A DNA stretch of 15,957 nt from Butyricicoccus_A sp964387535. Its GTDB lineage: Bacteria > Bacillota > Clostridia > Oscillospirales > Butyricicoccaceae. The stretch's first letter is position 1. Each line of letters opens with the position of its first letter. A program made the translations under genes and the position numbers. The notes beneath the pieces were generated by a model, which had not been told where the DNA came from, did not search any database, and saw only the letters and a list, made by a program, of their open reading frames with translations. Below, piece after piece: positions 6,754-14,132 of this stretch. The DNA lies in NCBI GenBank assembly GCA_964387535.1, contig CAYLXH010000038.1, positions 1-15,957 on the forward strand, read 5' to 3'.

Positions 6754-7839
6754 ATGGCTGATGGTAGAATTTATAACTTTTCTGCAGGGCCTTCCATGAT
6801 GCCGGTTCCGGTTTTAGAGAAGGCGGCAGCACAGATGCTCAACTACGAAGGCTCCGGTATGTCCGTCATGGAGATGAGTCACCGCTCAAAGTATTACGAT
6901 GATATTATCAACGGTGCCCAGGACGCACTTCGCCGCGTTATGAACATCCCGGATAACTATAAGATTCTGTTCATGCAGGGCGGTGCGACGATGCAGTTTT
7001 CTGCGATTCCGCTGAATTTGATGGTTACGGGCAGGGCAGATTATGCAATTACCGGAAATTTTGCCCGCAATGCGTATAAAGAAGCCAAGAAGTTTGGAGA
7101 AATCCATGTTGCAGCAACGTCGGAGGCGGATAATTTCACCTGGATTCCGACGCAGGAGCAGCTGGAGCTGGATCCGGCTGCGGATTACTTCTATCTGTGT
7201 GCCAACAACACGATTTTTGGCACGGAGTGGAATTATGTCCCGGAGACAGGCTCAGTTCCGGTGGTTGCAGATATGTCCTCCAATATTATGTCCAAGCCGA
7301 TTGATGTGACAAAGTATGGCCTGATTTATGCCGGTGCGCAGAAGAATATGGGCCCGGCGGGCATGGCGGTTGTCATCATCCGGGAGGATCTGATGGGTCA
7401 TTATCGGGAGAATATGCCGGTTCTGCTGGATTATCAGCTGATGGCGGATAAGAACAGCATGTACAACACCCCGCCGACGTATTCCATCTACATGTTTAAG
7501 CTCATGGTAGAATGGGTGGAGCAGATGGGCGGCGTGGCAGCGATGGATGAGCTGGCAGTCAAGCGTGCAAATCTGCTGTATGATTATCTGGATCAGTCCA
7601 AGCTGTTCCAGAGCACGGCGCAAAAGGATTCCCGTTCCCGGATGAATGTCTGCTTCCGAACGGGCGATGCCGAGCTGGATAAGAAATTCGTGGCGGAATC
7701 CGTGAAGGCCGGCATGAGCAATCTGAAGGGACACCGACTGGTTGGCGGCATGCGAGCTTCGATCTATAATGCAATGCCGATGGAAGGCGTGGAGCATCTG
7801 CTGAAGTTCATGGAAACCTTCGAAAAGAACAACAAGTAA
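6754..7839 (+). CDS. serC: Phosphoserine aminotransferase
   Basis: A cytoplasmic PLP enzyme that converts 3-phosphohydroxypyruvate and glutamate to O-phosphoserine and 2-oxoglutarate, the second step of serine synthesis. The 361 residues are the normal length. Visible marks are the N-terminal YNFSAGPSMMP (7-17), SHRSKYYDD (42-50), the phosphate-binding GGATMQF (76-82), and YAGAQKNMGPAG (192-203) with Lys197 as the Schiff-base lysine; GHRLVGGMRASIYNAM near the C-terminus is also characteristic. The start is an ATG preceded by a modest AGGCAGGT site. It is followed after 90 bases by serA on the same strand with no strong terminator between, so the two are probably one transcript. In some bacteria SerC also serves pyridoxal phosphate synthesis. 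Confidence 0.97.
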   Translation: MADGRIYNFSAGPSMMPVPVLEKAAAQMLNYEGSGMSVMEMSHRSKYYDDIINGAQDALRRVMNIPDNYKILFMQGGATMQFSAIPLNLMVTGRADYAITGNFARNAYKEAKKFGEIHVAATSEADNFTWIPTQEQLELDPAADYFYLCANNTIFGTEWNYVPETGSVPVVADMSSNIMSKPIDVTKYGLIYAGAQKNMGPAGMAVVIIREDLMGHYRENMPVLLDYQLMADKNSMYNTPPTYSIYMFKLMVEWVEQMGGVAAMDELAVKRANLLYDYLDQSKLFQSTAQKDSRSRMNVCFRTGDAELDKKFVAESVKAGMSNLKGHRLVGGMRASIYNAMPMEGVEHLLKFMETFEKNNK

Positions 7840-7845
7840 AGAAAT

Positions 7846-7904
7846 AGAGAGCGGCGGCAAAACAGGGTCGGAATGGAAAGCATTCCGTTTGCCGCCGACT
7901 CTCT
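7846..7904 (+). other. Intercistronic stem-loop between serC and serA
   Basis: A three-part stem: AGAGAG (7846-7851) with CTCTCT (7899-7904), CGGCGGCAAA (7852-7861) with TTTGCCGCCG (7888-7897), and CGGAATG (7869-7875) with CATTCCG (7881-7887) closed by a GAAAG loop; a seven-base bulge lies on the 5' side. There is no T-run after it, so it is not a classical terminator. It may set the relative amounts of the two messages by processing, protection of the serC 3' end, or partial termination. The serA ribosome site (AGGGAG, 7915-7920) is outside the stem. Confidence 0.75.
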
Positions 7905-7929
7905 TTCGGGAATAAGGGAGTATCGAATT

Positions 7930-9099
7930 ATGTATCAGGTAAAACTGTATAACAAGATTTCTGAGGTCGGCTTGAGCAAGCTCAACCCGGAAACCTATGC
8001 CTGCAGCGAGGATGCTGTGGATTATGATGCGATTCTGGTTCGCTCGGCAAAACTGCACGATGTGGAATTTCCGGAGAGCCTGAAGTGTATTGCACGGGCG
8101 GGCGCCGGTGTGAATAATATTCCGCTGGATAAATGTTCCGAACGAGGCATTGTTGTGTTTAACACGCCGGGAGCCAATGCCAATGCGGTCAAGGAATTGG
8201 TGCTGTGTGCTCTGCTGATGTCGTCCCGCAAGATTATTGACGGCAATGAGTGGGTCAAGACACTGGCCGGCAACGGGGATCAGATCGGTGCGATGGCGGA
8301 AAAAGGCAAGTCCAAGTTCGCCGGACCGGAAATCTACGGCAAGACGCTGGGCGTTGTCGGACTGGGTGCAATCGGTCTGCGTGTTGCCAATACGGCGGTT
8401 TCGCTGGGCATGAATGTCATCGGATATGACCCGTATCTTTCGGTCGACTCTGCGCTGCAGATTCGCCGTGAGGTCAGCTACACAAAGGATCTGGATGAGA
8501 TCTTTGCGAAGGCGGATTATATCACCGTTCATGTCCCGCTGATGGATGCCACGCGCGGCATTATTGGTGAGGAAGGCATTGCCAAGATGAAGGACGGTGT
8601 CCGGATCCTGAACTTTGCACGCGGCGGATTGTGTGATGAAGCAGCGGTCATTGCCGGCTTGGAGTCGGGAAAAATTGCCTGCTACATGACGGATTTTGCC
8701 AGTGAGGAAATGCTGGCAGCGCCGAATGCATATTGCTTCCCGCATCTGGGTGCTTCGACACCGGAGTCCGAGGAAAACTGTGCGGCGATGGCTGCGCAGG
8801 AGCTCAAGGATTATCTGGAGAGCGGCACGATTCGCAATTCGGTGAATTTCCCGAACCTGAAGGTTCCGTTTGAGTCCAAGAACCGTCTGTGCATTATGCA
8901 CCGCAATGTACCGAATATGATCGCCAACCTGTCCACCCTGCTGTCTGCGCACGGTGCGAATATTGAGAATTTTGGCAGCCGTTCCCGCGGAAATTATGCG
9001 TACACAATTGTGGAAACCATGCAGGATGTCACAGACCGCATTCTTGAAATTCTCAAGAACAATGAGAATATCACGATGGTTCGCCTGATCCAGAAGTAA
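7930..9099 (+). CDS. serA: D-3-phosphoglycerate dehydrogenase
   Basis: An NAD-dependent dehydrogenase that oxidises 3-phosphoglycerate to 3-phosphohydroxypyruvate, the first step of serine synthesis and the substrate supply for SerC next door. In 389 residues it shows the substrate-domain ARAGAGVNNI (55-64), the Rossmann loop GLGAIG (144-149) with Asp167 about 18 residues later, the catalytic Arg231 in NFARGG, Glu259 in the DFASEE segment and His272 in FPHLGAST. A C-terminal ACT-type domain (about 319-389) is present; in relatives it can bind serine for feedback control. The intervening domain of the long Type I enzymes is absent. I chose the ATG at 7930, nine bases after AGGGAG, and not an upstream in-frame ATG at 7873, which lies within the intercistronic hairpin and lacks a ribosome site. 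Confidence 0.96.
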   Translation: MYQVKLYNKISEVGLSKLNPETYACSEDAVDYDAILVRSAKLHDVEFPESLKCIARAGAGVNNIPLDKCSERGIVVFNTPGANANAVKELVLCALLMSSRKIIDGNEWVKTLAGNGDQIGAMAEKGKSKFAGPEIYGKTLGVVGLGAIGLRVANTAVSLGMNVIGYDPYLSVDSALQIRREVSYTKDLDEIFAKADYITVHVPLMDATRGIIGEEGIAKMKDGVRILNFARGGLCDEAAVIAGLESGKIACYMTDFASEEMLAAPNAYCFPHLGASTPESEENCAAMAAQELKDYLESGTIRNSVNFPNLKVPFESKNRLCIMHRNVPNMIANLSTLLSAHGANIENFGSRSRGNYAYTIVETMQDVTDRILEILKNNENITMVRLIQK

Positions 9100-9114
9100 C
9101 GCAGCATACGAAGC

Positions 9115-9149
9115 ATCCCTTCCCGGGGCATTCCGGGGAGGGATTTTTT
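9115..9149 (+). terminator. Terminator of serC-serA
   Basis: ATCCCTTCCCGG (9115-9126) pairs with CCGGGGAGGGAT (9133-9144), 12 bp with one G-U, six-base loop, then six T (9144-9149). Confidence 0.92.
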
Positions 9150-9165
9150 ATCGTTAGATGCCAAA

Positions 9166-9195
9166 CAGGGACACATCCCAATGGATGTGTCCCTG
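9166..9195 (-). terminator. Hairpin at the end of the acyltransferase gene
   Basis: A perfect 13-bp stem (CAGGGACACATCC 9166-9178, GGATGTGTCCCTG 9183-9195) with a four-base loop. It begins 12 bases after the stop of the minus-strand gene at 9208. On that strand only three T follow, so termination may be weak or aided by the serA hairpin beyond it. Confidence 0.65.
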
Positions 9196-9207
9196 TGCAA
9201 TATTCGC

Positions 9208-10650
9208 TTACTTTGCCGAGCGACTGTGCGTCCTGGAGCGATTGCCGCGCGACGTCGGTTTGGTCAGCAGTGTCGTGATTGTCTTGGAGGAGCGCTTGCT
9301 GATCTTCTTGACGGTGCGCACGCTCGGACGACGGCAGAGGCGGCTTCCCTCGTAACGCGTCGGATGGTATTCGTAGCTCATCTGACGGACCGGGATGCCG
9401 CACCGCTCCAGCTCGGTGGCAAAGGCATCCGCGAACGCCGGGGAGTGATCGCGCTGCGACAGTGAAACCTTCATGATACCGCGGTACGAGCTGACCAGGA
9501 CGCCAAGCGGCTGGCAGGCGCACGGCAGAATCGCGCCGTAGTCCGCGATGTACTCCTGCATACATACCGGGATGTTGAAGCTGCCGATGTTGGTGAGGAT
9601 GAAGCTGTCGCGGCGGAGATAGTCATGGCCCATCTTGCGCATCATCGTTTCCTTTTCGTCGATGGTGCTGTCGGCGGCGTGACCCTCGGATACACGGCGG
9701 CTGCCGGCCTGAGCCCAGAACGCGGAGTGGCGCGGGGCGCGCTGTGTGTCGAACATCGCGCGCACCTTGTGACAGGCCTCCTCAAAGGACAGCGAGAACC
9801 AGTCGTACTCAAACGGAAGGTCGAGCAGCGAGACGAAGAAGTGGGTGGTGTCGGACGGGATGATCTGGCGCAGATCCATCGGGATCTCCGCGACAACCGG
9901 CGTGCCGGCATCCTGCTCGGTGTAGTAGGTGCGGTATAGCGCAAACGACAGCGCAGTGTACAGCAGGCTGATGGGCGTTGCGCCGTGCGCATGTGTCCAT
10001 TCGCGCAGCGCGGCATAGGGGAAGGTCAGCTCGGTCATGCGTTCATTGCGGTCGCAGTCGTTGTCCTCGATCGGGACGTGAAAGGACTTTTCCACCGTAT
10101 AATGGCCTTCTTCCGACGGCTCCGCGCGATCCAGCATCGGGTAGCCGTCCTCGCATTCCGAGAGGGAGAAGCGGGTGTCGCGTGTGCGGATGCTTCCGTC
10201 GTTCTCCACCGGCTTTCCGCACAGGGTCAGGTATTCAAACAGAACCGAGCGGATGAACTGATCAAAGCCGTGTCCGTCACACAAGGAGTGCTGATATTCC
10301 ATGTAGATCGTCGAGTCCTTCCAACCGATGGTAAACAGATATCCGTTGTTGTCCTCCGAGCCGATGTAGTACGGGGAAATATCAAAAAATGGGAGAACAA
10401 CCGGAGGACGTTCAATGAAATAATAGCGATACGCGTCGTCGTCGCGGGAGAGGCCGACTCGCATCTGCGGAAAACGAATGAGGGCAAGCTCTGCAGCCTT
10501 TTGGAGCAAAACGGGGTTAACCGGCTCCGTCATGCGGATGATGTGGCGTGGTGCGCAGGCAAGATCGCGGTGGGTAGAGTACATGAAAATAGGGCCATAA
10601 CTGTCTGCGTTGAGAATTTCACGTGGCAGGCCGGAAGTCATCGTATTCAT
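9208..10650 (-). CDS. Condensation/alcohol-acetyltransferase-like acyltransferase with basic tail
   Basis: A 480-residue protein of the CoA-dependent acyltransferase fold (condensation domain, PapA, alcohol O-acetyltransferase). The active-site motif HxxxDG is intact as HSLCDG, His121 to Gly126, and two other family-like segments follow: PMDLR (258-262) and LTNIGSFNIP (352-361), the latter like the SNvG segment that lines the acyl tunnel. No carrier protein, adenylation domain or other biosynthetic gene is adjacent, so a lone ester- or amide-forming role on a small molecule or lipid is more likely than non-ribosomal peptide synthesis. The last ~42 residues (439-480) are very rich in Lys, Arg and Ser and look disordered, possibly binding anionic lipid or nucleic acid. 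No membrane segment is seen. ATG start follows AAGGAGG at normal distance. Substrate unknown. Confidence 0.8.
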   Translation of the reverse strand: MNTMTSGLPREILNADSYGPIFMYSTHRDLACAPRHIIRMTEPVNPVLLQKAAELALIRFPQMRVGLSRDDDAYRYYFIERPPVVLPFFDISPYYIGSEDNNGYLFTIGWKDSTIYMEYQHSLCDGHGFDQFIRSVLFEYLTLCGKPVENDGSIRTRDTRFSLSECEDGYPMLDRAEPSEEGHYTVEKSFHVPIEDNDCDRNERMTELTFPYAALREWTHAHGATPISLLYTALSFALYRTYYTEQDAGTPVVAEIPMDLRQIIPSDTTHFFVSLLDLPFEYDWFSLSFEEACHKVRAMFDTQRAPRHSAFWAQAGSRRVSEGHAADSTIDEKETMMRKMGHDYLRRDSFILTNIGSFNIPVCMQEYIADYGAILPCACQPLGVLVSSYRGIMKVSLSQRDHSPAFADAFATELERCGIPVRQMSYEYHPTRYEGSRLCRRPSVRTVKKISKRSSKTITTLLTKPTSRGNRSRTHSRSAK

Positions 10651-10718
10651 AACAGTATTTCCTCCTTTTCAGAGTTGCGTTTTTCATCATAATCGTTCTT
10701 TTTGTTGATTACGTAGAT

Positions 10719-10748
10719 AGTATAGTCGGAAGTGTATGTGGAAAGCAA
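10719..10748 (-). promoter_or_regulatory. Probable promoter of the acyltransferase gene
   Basis: Read on the minus strand: TTGCTT (10743-10748), 18-base spacer, TATACT (10719-10724). It lies about 70 bases before the ATG and is the best match there. Confidence 0.5.
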
Positions 10749-10867
10749 TGGAAGATACTATGAAAAAGATGGACGACAAATCGAAAATATCAGCTGTTTT
10801 CACAACAGAAATCACTAAAATGATGAAAAAATACATAAAATTAAGAGAAATGAACAGAAATTTGTAA
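10736..10867 (+). CDS. Possible 43-residue small protein (doubtful)
   Basis: An ATG-started frame encoding 43 residues, Lys- and Met-rich (begins MWKAMEDTMKKMDDK), in the spacer between the acyltransferase and phosphohexomutase genes. The predicted helix would be basic and amphipathic. Only a weak GGAAG stands before the start, no clear promoter is seen, and it overlaps the minus-strand promoter. A chance frame in AT-rich DNA is the more likely reading. Confidence 0.15.
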   Translation: MWKAMEDTMKKMDDKSKISAVFTTEITKMMKKYIKLREMNRNL

Positions 10868-11101
10868 AAAGCAAATCGCTCCGACACGGAATAGCGAAGT
10901 GCATTCCTGTTTCTTGGGAAAGGTATGATTCGGACTGCTCGTGAAGGACGGGAAGGCAGACGATCAACGATCTGTATATATTGCTAATTAGAACAAAAAA
11001 CTGTCGAACGTCAACGAATGATGCTTTGTAAAGGGAAAATGTCATTAAGTAAAACTGTATAAAAGTGACAAAAATTCCGCAGTAATTTTCATCAAATTGA
11101 C
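10868..11101. other. AT-rich non-coding spacer
   Basis: Between the doubtful small frame and the phosphohexomutase promoter I find no convincing gene. Short frames on the minus strand lack ribosome sites. One small inverted repeat, TCGCT/AGCGA near 10886-10908, could fold but has no terminator tract. Confidence 0.6.
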
Positions 11102-11130
11102 TTTCCATTTACCCAAAGATGTTGTATAAT
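11102..11130 (+). promoter_or_regulatory. Promoter of the phosphohexomutase gene, with palindrome over the -10
   Basis: TTTCCA (11102-11107), 17-base spacer, consensus TATAAT (11125-11130). The -10 is embedded in a perfect palindrome, TGTATAATTTATACA (11123-11137). The resulting leader is about 80 bases and holds a short stem, GTATC/GATAC, near 11173-11196. Confidence 0.6.
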
Positions 11131-11218
11131 TTATACAGTCTGTGGTACTGTCTGCAAAAATAGACTGCAATGGTATCGCGAGAAGAGAAATGATACTATA
11201 AAGTGAGAGGTGTTTACA

Positions 11219-12946
11219 ATGGGCTATATGGAAGAATACCGCAAGTGGATGGATTCTCCTGTGCTGAATGAGGAGGAGCGGGCCGAACTTGCTGCAATTG
11301 CGAATGATGAAAAAGCGATTCAGGATCGTTTTTTTGCGCCGCTGTCGTTTGGTACGGCTGGTCTGCGTGGAATTTTAGGCGTTGGTCTGTACCGCATGAA
11401 CCGGTTTACCGTTGGTGCGGCGACACAGGGATTGGCGAATCTGATTAAGAGCTATGGTCCGAGGGCAATGCAGCGCGGTGTGGCGATTGCGTGTGACAGC
11501 CGTATCCAGTCGGACGAGTTCTCCCACCTGGCGGCGAGCATTCTGGCAGCAAACGGCATTCAGGTTCTGGAATACGAATCCCTCCGTCCGGTACCGGTGC
11601 TGTCGTTTACGGTTCGTACCTATGGCACGCTGGCTGGTGTTATGATTACTGCATCACACAATCCAAAGGAATACAACGGCTATAAGGTATACTGGGAGGA
11701 TGGCGCTCAGCTCCCGCCGGCACACGCAGATGTCGTTGCCAAGGAAATGGATGCACTGGATCTGTTTACGGAAGTACAGATTATGGATTATGAGCAGGCC
11801 AAGGCAGAGGGATTGATTAAGATTCTGGGACCGGAGAGCGATGAGCTGTATCTCCGCCAGGTACAGAAGATGTGCATCAATCCGGATGCGATTGACCAGG
11901 TTGCCGACGAGTTCAAGATTATTTATACGCCTTTTCATGGCGCGGGCTATAAGCTGGTTCCGGAAATCCTCAAGAGAATTGGCTATAAGAATGTGATCTG
12001 TGTTCCGGAGCAGATGGTGATTGACGGCAATTTCCCGACGGTTAAGTCTCCGAACCCGGAGAATAAGGAGGGCTTTACGATTGCCATTGAGATGGCAAAG
12101 AAGCTGGGTGTCGATCTGATTATCGGTACGGATCCGGATGCGGACCGCTGCGGCATTGTTTTGAGAAACCGAGAGGGAGACTATGTCACGCTGTCCGGAA
12201 ACCAGGTTGGCGTGCTCCTGATTGATTATGTCATCACGGCAAAGAAACTGACCAACACGATGCCGGAGCATCCGGCGGTACTTAAGTCGGTTGTCTCGAC
12301 TGAGATGGCGCGCAAGGTAGCACAGGAAAACGGCGTGGACTGTTTTGATACCTTCACCGGCTTTAAGTTCCTGGCAGAGAAGATCAAGGAATTTGAGAGC
12401 ACGGGCTCACACGAGTATCTGTTTGCCTTTGAGGAGTCCTATGGCTATCTCTGCGGTGACCACGCGCGCGATAAGGATGCGGTGATTGCTTCGATGCTGG
12501 TGGCTGAGATGGCGGCCTACTATCGCACAAAGGGAATGACCTTGTACGATGCCATGCAGAGCATGTATGAGCGGTACGGCTACTATGTTGAAGAGACGCT
12601 CTCGATTGTCATGCCGGGTGTATCCGGCTTACAGCGCATGGCAGAACTGATGAAGGAACTGCGTGAGCAGCCAATGAAGGAAGTCGGCGGCACAGCGGTC
12701 AAGGATGTACGCGACCTGCTGCCGGGTATCCAGACGGAGCTGGCGAGCGGAGAAACCAAGGACGTGGAGCTGAAGGGGCAGAACGTGCTGTACTACGACC
12801 TGTCGGATGGCACGAGCTTTATCATCCGCCCATCCGGCACGGAACCGAAGGTTAAGGTCTACATCATGGCAAACGGTGCGGACAAGGCTGAGGCGGATGC
12901 CAAGGTTGCCAAGTATGTAGCGGCGGCCAAGGAAATCGTCAAGTAA
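11219..12946 (+). CDS. Alpha-D-phosphohexomutase (phosphoglucomutase/phosphomannomutase)
   Basis: A cytoplasmic mutase that moves phosphate between C1 and C6 of hexoses, feeding UDP-glucose, glycogen, cell-wall and capsule precursors. All four family signatures are seen in its 575 residues: TASHNP (144-149) with the phosphoserine Ser146, the Mg-binding DPDADR (305-310), the sugar-recognition EESYG (405-409), and the phosphate-binding RPSGTEP (537-543). The length and the N-terminal LSFGTAGLRG (42-51) place it with Bacillus PgcA-like and eukaryotic PGM2-like enzymes (about 580 residues) rather than the ~450-residue GlmM/AlgC group, so glucose-1-phosphate is the likeliest substrate; mannose or pentose phosphates are possible. 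I prefer the ATG at 11219, eight bases after AGAGG, over a GTG at 11210 that would overlap that ribosome site. Monocistronic. Confidence 0.93.
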   Translation: MGYMEEYRKWMDSPVLNEEERAELAAIANDEKAIQDRFFAPLSFGTAGLRGILGVGLYRMNRFTVGAATQGLANLIKSYGPRAMQRGVAIACDSRIQSDEFSHLAASILAANGIQVLEYESLRPVPVLSFTVRTYGTLAGVMITASHNPKEYNGYKVYWEDGAQLPPAHADVVAKEMDALDLFTEVQIMDYEQAKAEGLIKILGPESDELYLRQVQKMCINPDAIDQVADEFKIIYTPFHGAGYKLVPEILKRIGYKNVICVPEQMVIDGNFPTVKSPNPENKEGFTIAIEMAKKLGVDLIIGTDPDADRCGIVLRNREGDYVTLSGNQVGVLLIDYVITAKKLTNTMPEHPAVLKSVVSTEMARKVAQENGVDCFDTFTGFKFLAEKIKEFESTGSHEYLFAFEESYGYLCGDHARDKDAVIASMLVAEMAAYYRTKGMTLYDAMQSMYERYGYYVEETLSIVMPGVSGLQRMAELMKELREQPMKEVGGTAVKDVRDLLPGIQTELASGETKDVELKGQNVLYYDLSDGTSFIIRPSGTEPKVKVYIMANGADKAEADAKVAKYVAAAKEIVK

Positions 12947-12969
12947 TTGGGATAGAAAATTAAGTGATT

Positions 12970-13003
12970 GAATGCCGATTCCTGGAGGAATCGGCATTCT
13001 TTT
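12970..13003 (+). terminator. Terminator of the phosphohexomutase gene
   Basis: GAATGCCGATTCC (12970-12982) pairs perfectly with GGAATCGGCATTC (12987-12999), TGGA loop, followed by four T. Confidence 0.88.
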
Positions 13004-13078
13004 GTATCAGAACAATGACAAGGGTATTACAGGATATGTACAGTTTGGAAACAGAATGGTAAAATTTTCTTATTTACA

Positions 13079-13107
13079 TTGACAAATAAAATGGAAGAGA
13101 CTATACT
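13079..13107 (+). promoter_or_regulatory. Promoter of the SH3-NlpC/P60 gene
   Basis: Consensus -35 TTGACA (13079-13084), 17-base spacer, -10 TATACT (13102-13107). This leaves an unusually long leader of about 137 bases before the ATG at 13251, with one 9-bp stem (GATTCTGTC with GACGGAATC, one G-U) around 13185-13206. Confidence 0.78.
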
Positions 13108-13250
13108 GGCTTTGCTGAACAGGAAAGTGCACCAAAGACACAAAATTGAGTGATTTTGGACATTTTGTGGAACTGATGCAGGGGATTCTGTCCGCCGACG
13201 GAATCTCTCCAAACAGTGAATTCTACATTGTAATGCAGGGGGAATTGACG

Positions 13251-13910
13251 ATGAGAAGCAGAACCATGAAGCAGGCACGAGTGATCATAATGGCAGGACT
13301 TATGATGGCTGTGGTTGCGATTTCTGCCTGTGCGGTAAACATTACCGCAAAGACAGACACCGCGCTGTATCAGCGGGCAAAAGCGTCCAGTGGACAGATC
13401 GCCACAGTCAAGGAAGGAACCAGCCGGAAGGTGCTTCGAAGCACGAAGTATTACTATAAAGTAAAGCTGAACGGCAAGACGGGATATGTCAAAAAGAAAG
13501 CGGTTATGGTAGAAGATGACTATTTCCAGAAGTCGGTGGCCGGCGTCACAAAATTGGAGGTTGGAAAACCGTATCAATGGGGAGCAGCCGGCCCAAATGC
13601 ATTCGATTCGTCCGGCTTTTGCCAATTTATTTATTCCAGGTACGGCAAGAGCATCCCGCGTTCCACGAAGGAGCAGTACAGTGCGGCGGTCAAAATTAAA
13701 CGTTCCGGACTGAAGGCCGGTGACCTGGTGTTCTTCCGCAGTGATGGGGGAAAGACACCGAGCTACAACGGCGTATATATCGGAGACGATCAGATAGTTT
13801 TGGCAGCCAATGCAAAAAATGGAGTGGCACAGAAAAGTCTGAATAGCAGCTACTACGCAACGCACTTTCTTGCAGGGGGACGCTTCGACTGCGGGGGAAG
13901 CAGCGAGTGA
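13251..13910 (+). CDS. Secreted SH3-domain plus NlpC/P60-like protein, catalytic residues substituted
   Basis: A 219-residue exported protein. Residues 1-28 form a signal peptide; ISAC (24-27) also fits a lipobox, so it may be a lipoprotein. Residues 30-88 look like a bacterial SH3 domain (KTDTALYQRAKASSG ... YYYKVKLNGKTGYVKK). Residues 104-213 follow the NlpC/P60 endopeptidase fold closely: GKPYQWGAAGP, FDSSGF, the PRST..Q block, LKAGDLVFF and NGVYIGDDQIV. Active enzymes have FDCSGF, with Cys as nucleophile, and SHVGIYIG with His; here those positions are Ser120 and Tyr172, and the third polar residue appears to be Leu184. Cys124 lies four residues after the normal site. The domain probably binds peptidoglycan without cutting it. 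The ATG at 13251 follows GGGGG by eight bases; a TTG 105 bases upstream would bury the signal peptide and has no ribosome site. Confidence 0.85.
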   Translation: MRSRTMKQARVIIMAGLMMAVVAISACAVNITAKTDTALYQRAKASSGQIATVKEGTSRKVLRSTKYYYKVKLNGKTGYVKKKAVMVEDDYFQKSVAGVTKLEVGKPYQWGAAGPNAFDSSGFCQFIYSRYGKSIPRSTKEQYSAAVKIKRSGLKAGDLVFFRSDGGKTPSYNGVYIGDDQIVLAANAKNGVAQKSLNSSYYATHFLAGGRFDCGGSSE

Positions 13911-13913
13911 ATC

Positions 13914-13958
13914 AACAAACGCGAGTCAGTTCGGCGGAACCGGCTCGCGTTGTTCTTT
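13914..13958 (+). terminator. Terminator of the SH3-NlpC/P60 gene
   Basis: AACGCGAG (13918-13925) pairs with CTCGCGTT (13944-13951), with inner GTTC/GAAC pairs and further A-T pairs outside, followed by GTTCTTT. It starts within ten bases of the stop codon. Confidence 0.75.
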
Positions 13959-13988
13959 GGTGTGCGGAAAAGAAATATCCGAAAAAAG

Positions 13989-14044
13989 AAAGCACATGAC
14001 ACCCAGGCCCAAGACGGTTGTCAGGCCACAGTCATGTGCTTTTT
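13989..14044. terminator. Second, bidirectional terminator-like hairpin
   Basis: AAAGCACATGAC (13989-14000) pairs with GTCATGTGCTTT (14031-14042); inside, GGCC/GGCC and GAC/GTC can pair further. On the plus strand it is followed by five T, and on the minus strand by TTTCTTTTTTC, so it can stop transcription from both sides. Confidence 0.75.
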
Positions 14045-14060
14045 ATCAAATATAGTATAG

Positions 14061-14132
14061 AAAAAAGGGTGATCAGAACAACCGCTCTGATCGACTGAAC
14101 TCAGTATAGCACAGAGAGAAAATGGCGGGAAA
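14061..14132 (-). ncRNA. Orphan minus-strand promoter with terminator hairpin; possible small RNA
   Basis: Read on the minus strand: TTTCCC (14127-14132), 18 bases, TATACT (14103-14108) with TG in the extended -10 position. About 36 bases downstream of the expected start is a terminator-like hairpin: GATCAGA (14086-14092) with TCTGATC (14071-14077), then ACCC and six T (14066-14061). Read-through would end at the hairpin at 13989-14044, giving roughly 110 nt. No protein frame lies in this direction. Either a small RNA or a decayed leader; weak evidence. Confidence 0.3.

Noticed and set aside
7873..7929. Upstream in-frame ATG extension of SerA
   Set aside because: It starts inside the intercistronic hairpin without a ribosome site, and homology begins at the later ATG.
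7252..8952. 566-codon open frame on the minus strand across serC and serA
   Set aside because: It lies antisense to two certain genes and spans their spacer, has no ribosome site or recognisable domain, and is explained by the codon bias of the real genes.
10687..11108. Two minus-strand frames of 66 and 97 codons with hydrophobic, Phe-rich products
   Set aside because: They sit in AT-rich spacer, start without ribosome sites and overlap each other; the hydrophobicity follows from T-rich codons.
13146..13250. Upstream TTG extension of the SH3-NlpC/P60 protein
   Set aside because: No ribosome site, and it would place 35 polar residues before a clear signal peptide.
13870..14055. 61-codon frame through the two terminators
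   Set aside because: It runs through two hairpins and overlaps the end of the SH3-NlpC/P60 gene; no start signals.
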